From Branchiostoma belcheri (Eukaryota; Chordata; Leptocardii; Amphioxiformes; Branchiostomatidae), in NCBI RefSeq assembly GCF_001625305.1, contig NW_017802379.1, positions 8,239,722 to 8,303,721 on the forward strand: 64,000 bases of DNA. The letters are read 5' to 3'. Positions 1 to 11,900 of the stretch are shown here, one piece after another. Below the pieces are notes generated by a model. It saw nothing but the letters and a program-made list of their open reading frames with translations, had not been told where the DNA came from and ran no database searches. Positions within the stretch are counted from its first letter, which is position 1. Every line of letters begins with the position of its first letter. Both the position numbers and the translations under genes were made by a program.

Positions 1-297
1 CATATACAGGAAATTATGAGATAACCTTTTCTGGGACCTTTGACCTAACTTTCTTTCAGTGTCCACTGGCCCCAACATGCCTGCTACATGTAGTACCATT
101 TGGAAATATTTATGGAAACACAAGCAAACAGACAATACAACGAAAACAAACCTCGCTCCACACACATAGGTTTTAACACAAAGTTTTACCTACATAACGT
201 TATACATTATAATTTCACCAAAGTTTCTTCAAGGTACAAAAATGTGTACTGTTATATGATGTATCCGAATTTAGACATATTCTTGGATTTTTTTCAG

Positions 298-3200
298 CAA
301 CTAGACATCATCACACCATTCCAGTTGTATTTCAACCCAGACCTTATACTCTACCAGTACCAGGTAAGTTGACCATAACTTTACAGTGTGAATCTTTCAC
401 ATAGAATTCCTTTGCTAGATTGGAAAATAAGCTGTAGTTTGAACTGCATACTAGTATGTGCAAGGTCAAAGGTGAAAGCCCCAACTTGTAACAGTTCTTA
501 CATCAGCATGAAAGTTCATCTGAGTTGGTAAATTACATTATGAAAAATTTAAACTGTTCTCCAACTCATAAATTTGACTCACCGGAATTTTCGACTGAAT
601 CACTCAGTCTTCCTCAGCTACTAGTATCTTACCCAAATGCTGTGGACACCTGATTTTTCCCATGTGTGATGTCAGCAAAGGTTGTCAGAGGTTGCCATAT
701 ACATCAGGGCACTTCAACCATCGCTCAACCGGGACGGGGGCGATATCGACTTCAGACAACCTTTGACCCTTTGCTGACGTCACACGTGGGAAAAATCACG
801 TGTCCACACTCCACAGCATTTGGGGTCAGATAGCTGAGAAAGACTGAGTGATTCAGTCGAAAATTCCGGTGAGTCAAATTTATGAGAATAGAGAACAGTT
901 TAAATTTTTCATATTGTAACAGTTCTTGTTTAGACCATATCCATGATACCATAATAATCCAGATGTGTTTTGTTTGTGTCTTGTTGACCCACAATCATGC
1001 CAAATTTAAAGGTTTCTTTTCCTTTCTCCTCAGGTATGGCGGCTCGTCACAAACTTTCTCTTCTTCGGCACAATAGGATTCAACTTCTTATTTAATATGA
1101 TATTCACGTATCCTTCCATCAGCAAATGTTTTACCTGATAAATCATAACAAGTTGATTAATACATTTATTATTTCTTGGTGATCTTTTATTTTCTCCCAG
1201 TTTACAAGGCCTGTAGTATAGTCCAGTAGTTGTTGAATGGGTGGAAATTCCTTAACCACAGACCACAGATACCGGTACTGCCGGATGCTAGAAGAGGGGT
1301 CCTTCCGTGGGCGGACAGCAGACTTTTTCTTCATGTTCCTGTTTGGAGGAACTCTTATGATGGTGCACTTTTTTTTAATTATTTACAGTCGTTCAGTAAT
1401 GCAGTCATAGATTTTCATATACGGATATGTCATGTATTGGGTATTGTTACTAAGATTAGTTTGGTAGCTATTTATGGAATTTCAGGTTCAATCTCTGAAG
1501 AGAGGCACTAATGTTTATAATTTGGTTTTGCTGGCATTCTACTTCATTTTGTCAAAATTTACATACATTTCTGGGTTCCTGTTCCCAAAAATGAATTCAA
1601 TCAATTAATCTTTATATCCGAATTGTGTTGTGTTGACTTAACACAAACAGATATACACACTGACACACACACATGCATATAGACAAACACACCTGTCCTT
1701 GGTGCTGAACTGTGAACACCATGATGGAAGACTTGCAATTTGTTTGGAATAATGAGCTTTGAATGTTCAAATTTGTATGAATATATAGACTTCTGAATAG
1801 AATATTTAACATTAACTATAGACGAACATATACCCTCATGACAGTGTAGGGTTTTTTAGATACCGGTAGAAGATGTTTGCGAGTCATACTATTACTATTT
1901 AATCCAAGTCAACTAACAGACTATCTGCCTTTCTCTTCCCTAGATCTTTGCGTACTTTGTGAACCTGGTGTTCCTGGGCCAGGCCTTCACCATCATGCTG
2001 GTGTACGTGTGGAGTAGAAGGAACCCGTACGTCAGGATGAACTTCTTCGGCCTGCTCAACTTCCAGGCACCCTACCTGCCCTGGGTGCTGTTCGGCTTCT
2101 CCTTACTACTGGGGAACTCTGTGGTGGTCGACTTGTTAGGTAAGCAGGCCTCGGAATTAACTTTTCTTCCTATTGTCCCAGCACTGCCCCTAAAATAAAT
2201 TTCAACTGTCCCAAAGTGAGGATGAACTTTCCCAACCTGTTTTTTTGGAAGTATTGTATAACTTCAACTTTATTTTGCTTACGTTCTGACTCCCAGGCGC
2301 ACAATAATTGCAGCGTAGACAGGAAATTTGAGGGGACTTTTCTGCAGCCAAAAGCCAGGACATTCTACAATGTGATGAAAGCTCCTTGGGTAAACCAAGG
2401 ATGTTTTACCCTGGGTAAACGAATGGCTGACAAAAATGTCCCAAAGTGTCTTTATAGTTGTCCCGGCCAAAATTTTAGTAGCCAGTGGCCATCAGGACAC
2501 CGTTAATTTCGAGCCTGGGTAGGTACGGACTATTGCTATAAATACTAGGATTCAAATTAGTTTGCAGGGCTCGAAATGCCACCTGCACATGCAGGTTAGG
2601 CATAGGAAAAAATTATGTGTTTCCTGTTTCCCAACTGACCATAGAAAAAATGTCAACCCTAGTCTTTTTTTTTATCCCTGTAAGGAACATGAATTTTTTT
2701 AACTGATCAACCTTTTCTAGCTCTATGAGTATGACACCTGAGTGATGAAACATTGTACAATCATTTTTCAACATTGATATTGAAAATAGAAGTTTGTTCA
2801 TGCAAGTTTTACTTGGTTGAACAGTATGTACAAGTTGGATTAAAAACAGTACAGTGACTTTTGTATGGTCTTCTGTAACAAATGGATCTAAGAAAGTAAG
2901 ATCTAACAAATGGCAATGGATTCTGAACAGTGTCAGTATGATCCATTTATAACTTCCTAAATCCTGAGTGATGCAGGTAAAATTTAGCCTGGGTACCATC
3001 CCCAGTAGTATATTCGCAAACTCTATAACTGGGTCTGGACTTGCACACATATGTAGCGTCTGGAGTCTAAATATTCGTTCAGATTTTGAACGAGCGCGCT
3101 GATTGGTCCTACTCGTCTAAGCCCTTTTTGGGGTATGTACATATTAGGTAAGGGCCGTTCGGACGTCCGAACGGCGACGTTAGCGTCGGTTCGAACGTCC

Positions 3201-4890
3201 GAACGCCTTATCATCAACATGTCTGACGGCGAACCGAACGCTAAAGCGCACATGATACAGCCGTAGTCAGTCTTTCCGCGATAAATCATCAACATGGCTG
3301 ACGCACAAGCCGCTCAGCTCACGGAGGTTGATGTTGACCTCGCAATCACGTCCGTTTTGGACGATTTAGACAGAATATCGTCGCTCAAAAATGAGCAAAA
3401 AAGATGCATTGAATAATTTCGTTCGTGATGTTTTGGGCGTCCTACCGGTAAAAAAAAGAACGCACCGAGAAAAGGAACACTCGCGCGAAGATCTGTGTTT
3501 ACAAAACAACAAACATCACTTGAATAATGCAGGCGCGCCATTGGCCGTCGCCTCTGAGGCTCAGCCAATCAAATGAAGCCCCGCTGCTTGGGCTAGCTCA
3601 TTACGTGACGTCATGACCAATCGTTTTATATGTGTGCAAGTCCAGACCCAGTTATAGAGTTTGCGAATATACTACTGGGGATGGTACCCAGGCTAGGTAA
3701 AATTTGTCTTGTGCAGGTAATTTTTAATGACATCTTTGCTGTTAAAACATGGATGATGTTCATTTGTCTCAATGCTGTGTTTCTCAGGAATTGCTGTTGG
3801 CCATATTTACTACTTCCTTGAAGATGTCTTCCCAGAACAGCCAGGAGGCTTTAAGATCCTCAAGACACCAGGGATTTTGTATGTATCAACCATATTTTGA
3901 GTTGTGTTCTCAAATCTTTGTAATCCTAGGGAGCTACTTGTCATTAGCAAATTACTATATAGCTCATTTAAACACTGTTAATCACTTCAAAGTGTGCAAA
4001 ATATCTGGTTGCCCAGTTGCCCCGGGCAACCAAATTTTACTTGGGGCAACCTATTTTTGAACCTACTATGGTGGCCCAGTGTGCTACCTGAATTTTAAGA
4101 AGCCCCCCCCCCAAATCATTGCACCACTGTATCCGGCAGATGCTTTAGGTATTAAAGGCTGTTACAAGTATCAGTTAACTAAAGGCTGTTAGAAATATTG
4201 TCAAAGGCTTATGTATGTAACATTACTTAATTTGAGGAAAGTAGTAACTTCTAGGTGGGGCAACCTAAAATTCTGATGGGCAACCTAATTTTTGCTGTAG
4301 GTTGCCCACTGGGCAACCTGGTTCAAAAAGTATTTTGTACACAGCATCCATGCCAGCTACAATATCATCTACAACTGGAAAGGTAGCATTTGCAAAGCAA
4401 ATGCATAATGTTTACCTTCGCATATGGTCTGCTCTGTTAATTCTTACTCAAATACATTCTTATATATGGTCAATCAGGAGTATAAATCCCTCCTACTATA
4501 AAATTGCAACAATATGTAACCCAACACCAGTTACCATGGTGAGGCATATCCAAAACATTTCCCCTTCTATCACAAAATTAAATTCCTGCAAAAATAAGTT
4601 TTTAATTCCTAATGCCAATATTAGGTAGGAGTCCGTAGGACTATACAGTACATTGTAGTTAGAAAAGTTAGGGACAAAAGAGTCAATGAATTGGTGATCT
4701 TACAGGAAAACTTCTTTTCATCTTTAGGAAATGGATATTTGATGCTCCCCCTGAAGACCCCAACTACGCCCCCCTTCCAGAAGAGGACAGGCCAGGTGGC
4801 TTCCGCTGGGGGGAGGGGGTTAGGGTCGGAGGGGGGGATGAAGCAGAAAACCAGGGGGGTGCAGAAGCTGAGGGTGACCAGCAACAGTGA
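298..4890 (+). CDS. derl2: Derlin-2/3 type ERAD membrane protein, 5-prime partial
   Basis: Coding exons are 298-363, 1034-1107, 1269-1362, 1944-2139, 3788-3878 and 4728-4890 (TGA 4888-4890); all junctions are GT-AG and phases join to 228 codons including the stop. The first coding exon (about 30 residues in the family) lies left of the window. Derlins are inactive rhomboid-like proteins of the ER membrane that help move misfolded proteins to the cytosol for degradation. The translation follows vertebrate Derlin-2 closely: [16 protein letters not shown], then the hydrophobic [33 protein letters not shown], the segment [20 protein letters not shown], and [17 protein letters not shown]. The C-terminus [12 protein letters not shown] matches the SHP box that binds the p97/VCP ATPase, followed by an acidic, glutamine-rich tail longer than in human DERL2. 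Derlin-3 cannot be excluded, since the 2/3 split may be vertebrate-specific. Confidence 0.93.
541..911. repeat. Fold-back (MITE-like) inverted repeat in derlin intron
   Basis: The two ends are long inverted repeats. The left arm begins TGAAAAATTTAAACTG and runs through CTCACCGGAATTTTCGACTG; the right arm carries the reverse complement, with small indels, up to base 911. The inner parts (AATGCTGTGGACAC against the complement near 810-825) also pair. No ORF lies inside. This is the form of a non-autonomous DNA transposon; the family is not identified. Confidence 0.7.
2985..3695. mobile_element. MULE-like non-autonomous element with about 68-bp TIRs
   Basis: Left end TAGCCTGGGTACCATCCCCA continues for about 68 bases and recurs as a near-perfect reverse complement ending at 3695. 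The flanks repeat GGTAAAATT directly on both sides, a 9-base (up to 11) target-site duplication. Long TIRs with a 9-base duplication fit Mutator-like elements. The interior holds an ATG at 3295 opening [17 protein letters not shown], which continues into [10 protein letters not shown] and then, after a frameshift, [10 protein letters not shown], resembling the start of a RecQ-like helicase domain. It lies in the derlin intron between exons ending 2139 and starting 3788. Confidence 0.72.
4007..4318. repeat. Inverted-terminal repeat element (GGTTGCCCAGT ends)
   Basis: The segment starts GGTTGCCCAGT and ends ACTGGGCAACC, with further inverted copies of GGGCAACCTA inside both ends (about 4045 and 4258-4290). 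There is no ORF. It is probably a small non-autonomous DNA transposon in the last derlin intron; no clear target-site duplication was seen. Confidence 0.55.
4382..4550 (+). repeat. Interspersed repeat family A, truncated copy
   Basis: It contains the family hallmark ATTTGCAAAGCAAATGCATA, then TTTACCTTCGCATATGGTCTG, CTACTATAAAATTGCAAC and CACCAGTTACCATGGTGA. Other copies lie at 11413-11690, 28627-28880, 30437-30655 (reverse), 33487-33650 and about 50305-50540. Confidence 0.75.
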
Positions 4891-5127
4891 CCCTAGCACA
4901 AGTGTACAATTACAAAATATTCAACCCTTTTGTGTCTCCAGCTATAGTTATATGAGGCTTGCTGCACATATAGTACAGATCTTGATGAACTTTCCTTACC
5001 AATGCATTTTACACAGGGTTTTGTCTCATTTATTTCTCTTACAAAAGTTGTGTAAGTCGCATCTAAGTCGCGATTGAAAGTCATGTAAAAGTTGTATGTG
5101 TAACAGGTGGGTAAAACTAGCAAAAGC

Positions 5128-5353
5128 TAGCCTCCTGCGCAGACTTCTCAGGCAGTGTTAATATTTTTGGGGGGGGGGCAAGGTGAGTAAAATGCCGAGG
5201 AAGGACAGTTTTGCTGCCGAGGGACTCTGCTTTAGGGGGCGAAACCGTCTTTCCTGGTAAAGTCCCTTGACAGCGAAACCATCCTTTGCATATAACTCGC
5301 GTTGCTCAAAAAAAAATTGACGCCACCAGCTGAGAAGTCTGCAAAGAAGGCTA
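5128..5353. repeat. Fold-back MITE, TAGCCTCC family
   Basis: The ends are TAGCCTCCTGCGCAGACTTC and, inverted, GAAGTCTGCAAAGAAGGCTA. The interior includes the GC-rich CTGCCGAGGGAC. The element at 17509-17756 shares the end pattern TAGCCTCCGCAGACTTG and the CTGCCGAGGGA interior, so the two belong together. Confidence 0.6.
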
Positions 5354-5865
5354 TGCAAAAGCTGTGTAAACCGCATGTACTAAGTACATGTATCTGCAAT
5401 GACTTACTTGACTTAATCCTCTTCGCCCGTGTATCTGCAATAGGAGGTATAATTCAACCACATGATTACACCAACTTCTACATGCATTTTACACTAGAAA
5501 TGAACACATGTTAAACTAAAAGTGCACGGCTTTTGCACACAGTCAATAAATGACTTTTGATGGTGATTTGCACGTGTGCACATGGGAAGTTATTTTTGAT
5601 CTGTACTGTAGATATAGATACTAGTATGCCAGAGTACAGTAACAGAAGATAATACCTTTCAAAGGAAAACAAAAGTCATACACTACAAAGCATCCTTGAA
5701 ACTACAATGATTAATAACTACACAATGTTATAGTGAGCAAATTATACTTACTGTTTTATTCAGCTTACATGAAGCTTCTAAATGTATTACAAAACAGTTT
5801 CAGGGTGTATAATTATGCACTTCTGGTGCTTGAAAAAACACCATATACAGGTTACTGAGGTTAGT

Positions 5866-6517
5866 CTACCTGCGCCTAACCTGTACTGGTCCATGTACTG
5901 GGTATGTGCATGTTAGTGCAGGTGAAATTGGAGCTGTGCAGGTATTTCTGATGTCTACCTGCACCTAACCTGCACTGGTCCATGTACTGGGTATGTGCAT
6001 GTTAGTGCAGGTAAAATTGGACCTGTGCAGGTATTTCTGATGTCTACCTGCACCTAACCTGCACTGGTCCATGTACTGGGTACATGTATATGCAGGTTAG
6101 TGCAGGTAAAATTGGAGCTGTGCAGGTATTTCTGATGACTACCTGCACCTAAACTGTACTTGTCCATATACTGGGTATATGCAGATTAGTGCAGGTAAAA
6201 TTGGAGCTGTGCAGGTATTTCTGATGTCTACCTGCACCTAACCTGCACTGGTCCATGTACTGGGTATGTGCATGTTAGTGCAGGTAAAATTGGACCTGTG
6301 CAGGTATTTCTGATGTCTACCTGCACCTAACCTGCACTGGTCCATGTACTGGGTACATGTATATGCAGGTTAGTGCAGGTATTTCTGATGACTACCTGCA
6401 CCTAAACTGTACTTGTCCATATACTGGGTATATGCAGATTAGTGCAGGTAAAATTGGAGCTGTGCAGGTATTTCTGATGTCTACCTGCACCTAACCTGTA
6501 CCAATCCAGATACAGGG
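5866..6517. repeat. About 89-bp tandem satellite with 3-unit higher-order structure
   Basis: Units begin with CTACCTGC at 5866, 5955, 6044, 6139, 6228, 6317, 6392 and 6481 (steps 89, 89, 95, 89, 89, 75, 89). Variants recur every third unit: the ACATGTATATGCAGG form at 6044 and 6317, and the TCCATATACTGGG form at 6139 and 6392. The 6317 unit lacks exactly 20 bases between short direct repeats. There is no coding potential. Confidence 0.9.
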
Positions 6518-8521
6518 TTTATGTATAAATGTGGGTGTATGTGGATTTTTATTTGCCATTGAATGTTACAAAACATGAAGCATAAAAGAAATACAATGTC
6601 AATGGTTTTTGAACAGTTTATAGCCCATAATCCATACTTCCTAAATTCTGAGTGGTTCAGGTAAAATTTGTCTGGTGTAGAAAAAAGATTTTGAGCCATG
6701 ACTTTTATGCACTTCAACTTCAACCTTATTGCCAGATTTTTCTGAACATATGTGAGAAAAAATTGTTACCTTAAAATTTACAGACAAGTTGAGTGTTGCT
6801 CCATGACATATGTTGTTTACTGAGTATCATGTACATGTATCATTGTTGTATGTGTATTTTGTTTTCATCATTTGATAAAACTGAGTATCACAGCAAAATA
6901 AGTTTATCATCCATACATTTTTGTACTATACAATCACTTCTTTTTCAAGAATGCACATTTTTTAGAATTCTAAAGCAAAAGTTAGCAATTTCCAATTTCA
7001 AATATAAGATTCTGCTATTAAGTCTTTGATTAAAAAAGTCTTATGTAGTTGTATGTACTAACTATAATACATGTACATGTAATTGCAGAGTGTATTTTAC
7101 TATGCAGATATGTTGCTCATATAATATATGCTGTGTCAACAACAGACATTGCTTACATGTACTTCATCTATGTTGAGTGTATGCATAGATTTGACCTTTT
7201 TCCTAAGCATTACCCCATAACCAATTCAGAATTGGTGCCAAATGGCTACTTTAGCAGGAAAAAGGTTATATGTACTAAGTTTAAAATGTAGGTTTTGAAT
7301 ATTCCATGGTGTTGGACCAAGAATTTCTTGTGGGAGATTGTGGAAGACATACATTGCATTTTCAATAACTTTGTCTAGTGCTCAAAATTTTTTGGGACTC
7401 CAGTTTAAAAAAGCTGCCCTTTTAGTTTATTTTCTGAACAGTTAAAGTTAGATGCAGAACATTACATTTAGGCCATTTAGTATTGGTGCATTTCCACATG
7501 GCCATTACTTCAATTCAACTACTTACTGTTTTTTTTTAACGTAAGGCCAGATTTGGTGCCATATTTTTGCACGCACAAAATATATGCCAGGCTCACTATA
7601 TAACTGCAACGTACGTGTTCGGTGTAAATTTTTAAGCAAAAACTGTGAAAAGAAAGCCACAAAAGTTTTGAGACTTACAGTGGCAATGGTTTGTGAGGAT
7701 ACAGGAAATACGCTTACAAAGTTTGGAAAGTCTACATTTGTACATGTTTGTGTATGTTGTGAGTTCAGGCCATACTTGAATGAATATACAAATCAGTGTT
7801 GGTACATATGATACCATGGAATCATTCTGTGTCATATAGCTTTACATTGATACATAATACAGACAAAAATGCCTAAAAAATTATTTTCTCGTACTGTACA
7901 ACATTCAATAGACCTGTGTAGAACATTTCCCAAGGAAAGAATGGCATTGGTTGGAAAATTGCCCTGCCAATGTTGGAATATAAAATGCTCAGAATATGTT
8001 AAACCTCATGTCTCGTGTGCTTGTTTCTGAAGAAAGACAAGACAAAGTAGATTTCTGTTTTTAGGTGTCTAAGTTTATTTTTAAGTACTAATTTCAGTAG
8101 CAAAGCTTATATGAGCATTTTGATTATATTGAGGCATCTGTAATTATGGCTTACAACATAGCAGGATTCTTAATATTCAGTTTGATAAGCATGAAAAAGG
8201 CCTGTTTCTATTTCTTGCAAGGATTACAATTAAATCTTACAGAGAGGAAGATCAGTATACAAGGTTTTACGGTTGGACATACGTTTCTACTTTCTAATAG
8301 AGACTGTTACATTTTTTGTGTTTATTTGATGGGCTCTTACTATCATTTGATGGCTTTATCTAGTCTTGTTGAAGCTTGTGTTTGGTAACTAATTTGGGAA
8401 CAATCGTCACAAAAGGACAGCACTGTTGCTAAGGGGACTGCTATTGAAAGAAACGTGTAGGAATTCATATAGTTTGACATACATGTACATATGATACATC
8501 TTCAAACGTAATCATTTTTAG

Positions 8522-8527
8522 TTTATT
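8522..8527 (-). terminator. Candidate poly(A) signal for mars1
   Basis: TTTATT on the plus strand reads AATAAA on the minus strand, about 460 bases past the synthetase stop. Similar hexamers occur near 8629 and 8071, so the true cleavage site cannot be fixed by sequence alone. Confidence 0.3.
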
Positions 8528-8988
8528 AAAACATAATATCTGTTGAAACATAGTAATACATGTTGAAACATAATCTCATCTGTTGAGATGTAATATTTGT
8601 TGAAACATAATATCGTTTATTGAAACATGTAATATCATTTGTTGAAACATGTAGTACATGTAATATCTGTTGAAGCATAACTTGGTGCAGTTTTCATAGA
8701 ATTACTGTTAGGTGTGTAATGACATTTTGTCAAATTTTTCAGAAATTGTGTTCTACATATATGTCTTGCTTCAATATTATGACACTTGGGATGGTCACTT
8801 AATACATGTAGGCATTTAATTTAGAATGAACAGACAGTCAAGCTTTTCAGTCTTACATGTTGTACATGCATTACAATAGGATACTCTTCCTTGAACAACA
8901 CTAGCTTTAGCTATAAGCAATAATAAGTCTCCTATAGAGCTTTCCTGTGGTGCAGTACCGGTATTGCCTGTTAGGTGGTGTCAGGTCA

Positions 8989-11900
8989 TCACTCCTTCTG
9001 TCGACCAGCAAACTTCTTCTTCAAGTCCTGGACCAAGGATGCTTCCAGCTTCTCAAACAGTGGCTTGGGCTGTGGTTTGGGGAAGGAAAGGCTCTGAGTC
9101 ATTCAAATATACAGTCAGCTATACAAGTATATCCCACTGCAACATACCAACAAATTGACTGTCTTGCTTAAGGTACTACGTAGTATACAGTCTCCGACTT
9201 ACTTCTTGCTCTAAGATACATTTTTCGTAAACGAGATGCTCTTTATTATTCACTTGTTTATGAAGATTTACCAAATTTGTGAAAGCATTGACGTAACAGG
9301 TGACTAACAAGTTTTTGAGATCAAACTGGCCTGTAAAGTTTTCTGTTTACTGTTTTGAACTTTTTATTATCTTTATTGTATTATGAAGGAAATTTAAATT
9401 GTAATTTCCAACGCAAGGAACTGGACTTACCCAAAGTGGACTCAACCAAATTTCTTTTTTGTATTGTTATTTTATTACATGTATATTGTATTTTATGACA
9501 TTGTATGATGCAATGTTTTGTTCTTGGGTGGATTTTTATATTAAGCATTTGGTTTTCCGACCAATCCTTAAAAAACAAAGTAAGGCCACACCAATTTGAT
9601 TTCTTGGTTAACGGATTCGCCGCTTCATTTTTTTCTGATTTGCAAATAAAAATAAAAATTCAGAATCAACTGCAAAATGCTCATATTTTGCCCTGAACAG
9701 TTGAAAACAGTCCTTTTCTTACTACTTGTTACAGTCAGTCCATCTTTCAATGCAGTAGTATCATTAAAAGTTCAAAATTCATTGTTTAAATTTTGAACCA
9801 GCCTGGTATGTTGACTTCATGGCTCCTATCGTACCATTTTGGGCCATAATAGGATGCCTAGGCCTGTTTTTTATTTTAATTTTTCGCCCGCCCGCTCCAT
9901 TATTTTTCTAGAAAAATCCGTTAACCAAGAAATTAAATTGGTGTGGCCTAACATGAAGGAAAAAAATACCCCTTGCCACCTAGGTTCTTTTTTCGTTCTT
10001 TTATTGCAAGTTGTTAAACAGACTATACCCAAAAGTTTTCCAACTCAGACCTTACCTGTCCGATCTTGTGGCCAGGCTCCAGGTGGCACACCAGTTTGTC
10101 CACCAGGACGTTGACCCCGGCAGGTGCAGCCAGGTGTTCCTGTATCTGTGTGCTGATGTCAGGCATGTAGGGCTGGAGCAGCACAGACAGCAGACACGCC
10201 ACGTTGGCACACAGACCAACCACCGTACCTGCTCGGGCTCTGAAAACATATTAAATTTTTTGCAACTCACTGGTACACCACTGTAACTCTGTGAATTTCA
10301 ACAGGTAAATACAATTTTATCCCATCTCTCCTGTTCTGTCTTTTTGTACATTTATTATTAACCAATGACTGTTTTCAAACTGAGATGAGAAATTTTAGGC
10401 TTTCAGAATTAAAAGTATTTTGGGGATTATGGGAACTTCAACTTCACCCCATTTCCTGTGTCTGATCTTTTGATCTGCCATTTTGCCTGTCACTCTTCCC
10501 AACCCATGTGCTATAAACCTACCCTCAAGTTCACCCGTTTCCTGTGTCTGAACTTGTCTGATGATCTTCCCCCACCCACATGTTGTGAATGCACAGTTGT
10601 ACTCTGTCCAGAAAAACACACACAAAAGCACAGCTTGAACACTCAAAACAATACTTGGTACCCACTATTACGTCCATTGAGTTCTTATTTGGTCCTAACT
10701 GTCCTGTTCTGTGTCCTTGCACATGTATATAAACAATGGTTCTCTCCAAACTGAAGTTAAATTCTAATTGGCCCTACCTGTCCTGTTCTGTGCCCTTGAG
10801 CAGCACCCATGGTTTGTTGGCCTGGATGTACTGGTTCCCCAGGCGAGAGATGTTCAGGATGGTCGTCAGACCTTCACGCAGTCTGCAGTGCAAGGAAGGC
10901 AGTAAGGATTGCATTTCTCTGAATCTTTATTGCATAAAATACAAAACCACCATACAGCACAACACACAGGTTCTGTACTTGAAGTTGGTAAAGTTGAACA
11001 AGAAGACCATTACGTACCCAATAATTTCAATTTCCTGTTCAGTGTTTTTTTTATACTGTTGTTCAGTGTTCTTTTTGAATGATCTTTTTCAGACACTGTG
11101 CTAAATTTTCATCATTGTGGCAAGAACAATATGTAAGTCTGGGTATTCACTGTCAGTACACTGATGTTAGTTTGCACCTGTACGCTCAGTGCTGTAGCGG
11201 TACCTGGTACTAGTATGCGACACTGTATGCGACACAGACAACTCATCTGCCTACCTGACTTTCTCCATGTTAAAGTTGTACAGCTGCAGTTCCCTGTTGA
11301 CCTGAGCCAGCATCTCTGTGTCAGATTCCCCGAGCTCCATGGCAGGGATGGTTCCATGGAAGTTGTTGACCACAAAAGTCAGGGCTCTGGATATTAAAGA
11401 TAAACTGGAGACGTAACATTTGCAAAGCAAATGCATAATGTTTACCTTCAGACATGGTCTGCCCTGTTAATTTTTACTATTCACATACATGTACTACTAG
11501 TATATGGTGACAGGAGTAGAGCAGACCATATGAAATTGCAACATTATGTAACCCAACACCAGTCACCATGGTGACAGACGTCAACAAATCATGTCATTGG
11601 CCTGAGTGAGGTCAGAGGTTAGTGTTTGAAACAGAAGACTAGGAAGAAACTGAGTAAAAACAATATGTTTTCCTTCGGTAAACATAACAAATTGCTACAC
11701 AATGTAATAGATTATGAGCATCATTGTACAATAAAATACAAAAAAAAATCAAGATAATCAGTCAGTGAGTCCTCACAAGGTTTCTTCTATTTTCATGTTG
11801 TCAGAAACAGAAGTCACAAATGTTTCTACATTGAAATTCATAGCCAGTATTGCAACTGGGACTGACACAGGTTGGTTTGTTGCAATTTTCTTTATGCCCG

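Larger units (their letters stand above)
4891..8988. other. Intergenic spacer between convergent derlin and synthetase genes
   Basis: No gene could be supported on either strand. The open frames are short, lack family resemblance and are AT-rich. The stretch holds the derlin 3-prime untranslated region (end not determined), a fold-back element at 5128-5353, a satellite at 5866-6517, and the untranslated tail of the minus-strand synthetase near 8988. Confidence 0.7.

Noticed and set aside
2613..3050. 145-codon minus-strand frame in the derlin intron
   Set aside because: It is AT-rich, runs into a transposon TIR, and has no recognisable motif.
3023..3570. Open frames near 3023-3576 as independent genes
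   Set aside because: They lie within the MULE-like element and are frameshifted fragments at best.
5866..6517. CRISPR-like array
   Set aside because: Units are contiguous with no unique spacers, and the sequence is clearly from an animal nuclear genome.
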